Assembly (NCBI GenBank): GCA_015501055.1
Contig: JADNYV010000603.1
Location: forward strand, 1 to 20,345
Source of the DNA: Mucidula mucida
Lineage: Eukaryota > Basidiomycota > Agaricomycetes > Agaricales > Physalacriaceae
Length of the DNA stretch: 20,345 bases
Reading direction: 5' to 3'
Positions 18,370 through 20,345 of this stretch are shown here, in pieces (the stretch's first letter is position 1; every line of letters starts with the position of its first letter). Below the pieces are notes generated by a model. It saw only the letters and a program-made list of their open reading frames with translations, searched no databases and was not told where the DNA came from. Made by a program: the position numbers and the translations under genes.

Positions 18370-20345
18370 TCACATCATCTGTAGTTCACCTATCAATATA
18401 GCTTCAATGCTCTCGCCTGCTTCGATGATTTTCGGCCCATCGGATGTCCTTTGAGGCAGAATTACCAGGCCATTTGCGCCACTCATGCTTGCCGCACGAC
18501 TCGAACGCTGCCCGCCAGTGCTCTCCGCTTTCAATCCATCAATCCCAGCCCGTATGACAACTCGGTGGAACTCTGTCCGTGGGTCAAGAGTCATCGCGTG
18601 TTGAAGCTTTCATGGCCATTTTGTCAGAAAATTCACAGGAAGACGAAAATAAACCCTCACTTGCACTCTTATACGTGGGTACTGGCATGCGCTTTTTGGC
18701 CAACCGCCGAGCTTCCGAAGGGCCGGGACGACGAAGACATGAAAAGTAACGAGAGCAGACGCTGGGTTGCCCGGTAACGCGAACACTGGCTTGGCGATTC
18801 CATTCCAAGGATGGTGGCAAACGTCGTAGGCTTTCCGGGCTTGATGGCGACGCGCCCGAAATGAACTGTACCCTGAAAGTGGCGTTCAATGACCGGCTTG
18901 AGAAGATCCGACGGTCCCATCGACGTTCCGCCTGTGATATCAGGATGTCGGCGCGCTCCAAGCCAGTCTTGATGGCCTCGACGTGACGTTCAATTCTGAA
19001 GGGCGATGAGCTTACAATGCGCCTTTGTACATAGGAGAATGGAAGCTTAACTGGTCAGCAACAATTCCGAGATTAAGCACCTCATAACCTAGGCCTTCGA
19101 GAGCGGCTGTCAATGAGGGTCTATTTGTATCCCAAATCCCCCATGAAGACTCTCCGTGCAGGGGAGCTGGTGCTTGGAGGTCTACAATTCATTTCCGGTG
19201 CTCAGCACGGCGACGACAGGTTTCTTGTAAACCTTAACCTGAGATTGCATGAGTTCAATTGCGAGTACCAAGGCTGGACAGTCGTACCTCTTTCCTACCA
19301 ACAAAAGCCAGCGTACCAACTTCACCCCCAGCGCTTATGATCCGATCGCCCTTACGCATTACAAGATCTCCGGCCTTGACATCTGAGCCTGGAGCACGTA
19401 CATTCTCACCTGTATCGACATCAGCCAGTAACATGACAGTGGCCTCCTCCCCATCGGATTCTGTGGCGATACGAGTGTCTTCCACCATTATTACAGCATC
19501 GGTTCCTTCAGGAAGTGGGCCACCCGTGTTTATTCGGTAGATGGTCTCTGCTGGAAGCGGAGAGGCGATGTTGTGTGTCTGCGACGTGACAACGGTGTAG
19601 GTATTATCCTTACTCTTGGGCGCAGAAGCTAGCACATAAAAAGTAAGCGCTTAAGCTCAGGTGATGAGATTTAACCAACTCAAAATAGCATATCCGTCGA
19701 CACTAGTTGTGGCTGTAGGAGGTATATTCGAAGGTGAATATACATCCTCTGCTAGTACATGCCCAGCCAGAGCTGGCGTTACCTTGCAAATGGACGGAGG
19801 GTGTCAGTAGAACTTTTCAACATCCTAAAGTGTAACTAACCGGAAGGGTGATCTCTGTTAACCTCTCAACGGTAGACAGGATTCTAGACAAGGCTTCTTC
19901 CAGCGAAACCAACGCGTACGGTGATACACGGTGTCGGGCAGTGACTGACAAAGCATCAAAATCTATCTTCCAAGCAAGAGCGAACATACCGGGAGCCTCA
20001 GGATCATGAGAAAGGACTTGGGGCGTCCTTGGCTGGGGAATTTGATGATCGTGCCCATGGTGGTGATGGTGATGGTGAGCATGTTCGTGCCCACCAGAGC
20101 TTGACGCGACTGGAGACGACGAACCTATCGCGTTATGAACCGCCTGTCCCGAACCACCTTTGACAAGTTCAACGGCGTGATGAAGAATACCATCCTGTAA
20201 AAGAGCTTCAAGATTCTCTTTAACAGCCTTAACGCTACCAGGCAAGGTCACGATGAGCGTGTTTTCGAGCGTGCCAGCGACTGGCGCGAAAGTGACGCTA
20301 ATGGCGTATGTTTCAATGACGAAGCCAGCAAGAGATGGACCAATC
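18370..20345 (-). CDS. cnxE: Gephyrin-like molybdenum cofactor synthesis protein (MogA-MoeA fusion), 5' end outside window, four apparent one-base losses
   Basis: Exons on the minus strand: 20345-19841 (partial), 19782-19680, 19628-19288, 19238-19052, 18995-18661, 18606-18370. First comes the end of the G (MogA) domain ([11 protein letters not shown], then [15 protein letters not shown]). A linker with a run of His residues follows, then the E (MoeA) domain: [70 protein letters not shown] and STGGQRSS. The G-then-E order is that of gephyrin. The protein adenylylates molybdopterin and inserts molybdate, serving nitrate reductase and other molybdoenzymes. Conserved sequence crosses frames near 20283, 19185, 18935 and 18809, each time as if one G or C were missing. 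This may be sequence error or decay. It converges on RTA1, with 163 bp between the conserved ends. Confidence 0.88.
20041..20085 (-). repeat. His-codon repeat in the cnxE linker
   Basis: The plus strand reads GTGCCCATGGTGGTGATGGTGATGGTGAGC, which on the coding strand gives a [16 protein letters not shown] linker between the G and E domains. Simple triplet repeats like this can vary in length between strains. Confidence 0.7.

Noticed and set aside
19817..20251. A separate His-rich small protein starting at 20251
   Set aside because: Its sequence is the end of the MogA-like domain, the linker and the start of the MoeA-like domain of one gephyrin-like gene. Upstream G-domain motifs continue to the window edge.
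20285..20345. A GT-AG intron at the right edge (donor near 20340, acceptor at 20285) in cnxE
   Set aside because: The stretch itself reads [15 protein letters not shown], which is conserved G-domain sequence, so it is exon with a one-base frame change rather than an intron.
1..20345. tRNA or rRNA genes
   Set aside because: I looked for TTC-loop and paired-arm patterns and for rRNA-like conserved blocks by eye and found none; a covariance-model scan would settle it.

Overview
The window looks like nuclear DNA of a mushroom-forming basidiomycete (Agaricomycetes). Genes are dense and cut by many canonical introns of about 44-65 nt, most with recognisable CTAAC/CTGAC-like branch sites. The gene set is fungal: a KEX1 carboxypeptidase, YAF9, SAP18, an RTA1-family protein, a gephyrin-type molybdenum cofactor gene and degenerate F-box/LRR genes. 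I rebuilt exon structures by hand. Every intact model closes to a whole number of codons.

Layout, left to right. A SET-MYND protein (68-1596, +) is followed by an F-box gene broken by several frameshifts (2178-3777, +), which faces a decayed F-box relative on the other strand (3805-4410, -). An 88-aa single-span membrane protein (4730-5116, -) and the YEATS histone reader YAF9 (5240-6176, +) diverge from a 123-bp spacer. Next comes a likely inverted relic of the KEX1 3' end (6238-6560, +), then KEX1 itself (6606-8937, -, 11 exons). A 1.74-kb insertion with subterminal TCACTTG-type repeats (9040-10778) separates KEX1 from a thioredoxin-like membrane protein (10839-11972, +). The insertion is flanked by a 10-bp direct repeat, TCTCTAATCG. 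Without it the KEX1/thioredoxin-like spacer would be about 152 bp, so the element seems to have landed in a short divergent promoter.

The right half holds SAP18 with an RGG/RS tail (12185-13206, +), a membrane-anchored copper amine oxidase (13464-16654, +, 13 exons), an RTA1-type seven-span membrane protein (16930-18206, +) and the 3' part of a gephyrin-like cnxE gene (18370-20345, -) that runs off the window.

The most striking observation is in the amine oxidase. The tyrosine that becomes the TPQ cofactor lies on an 11-nt exon, followed by what reads as a 2-nt exon. Only with that 2-nt exon do the frame and the conserved NYDY-x-F spacing hold. A second notable pattern is a run of five one-base losses in RTA1 and cnxE, each explicable as shortening of a G or C run. 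That pattern suggests local sequence error, although real decay is possible. No operon logic applies. YAF9, SAP18 and the SET-MYND protein are chromatin or transcription factors, and KEX1 and the thioredoxin-like protein belong to the secretory pathway, but the sequence gives no proof that any of them are co-regulated.
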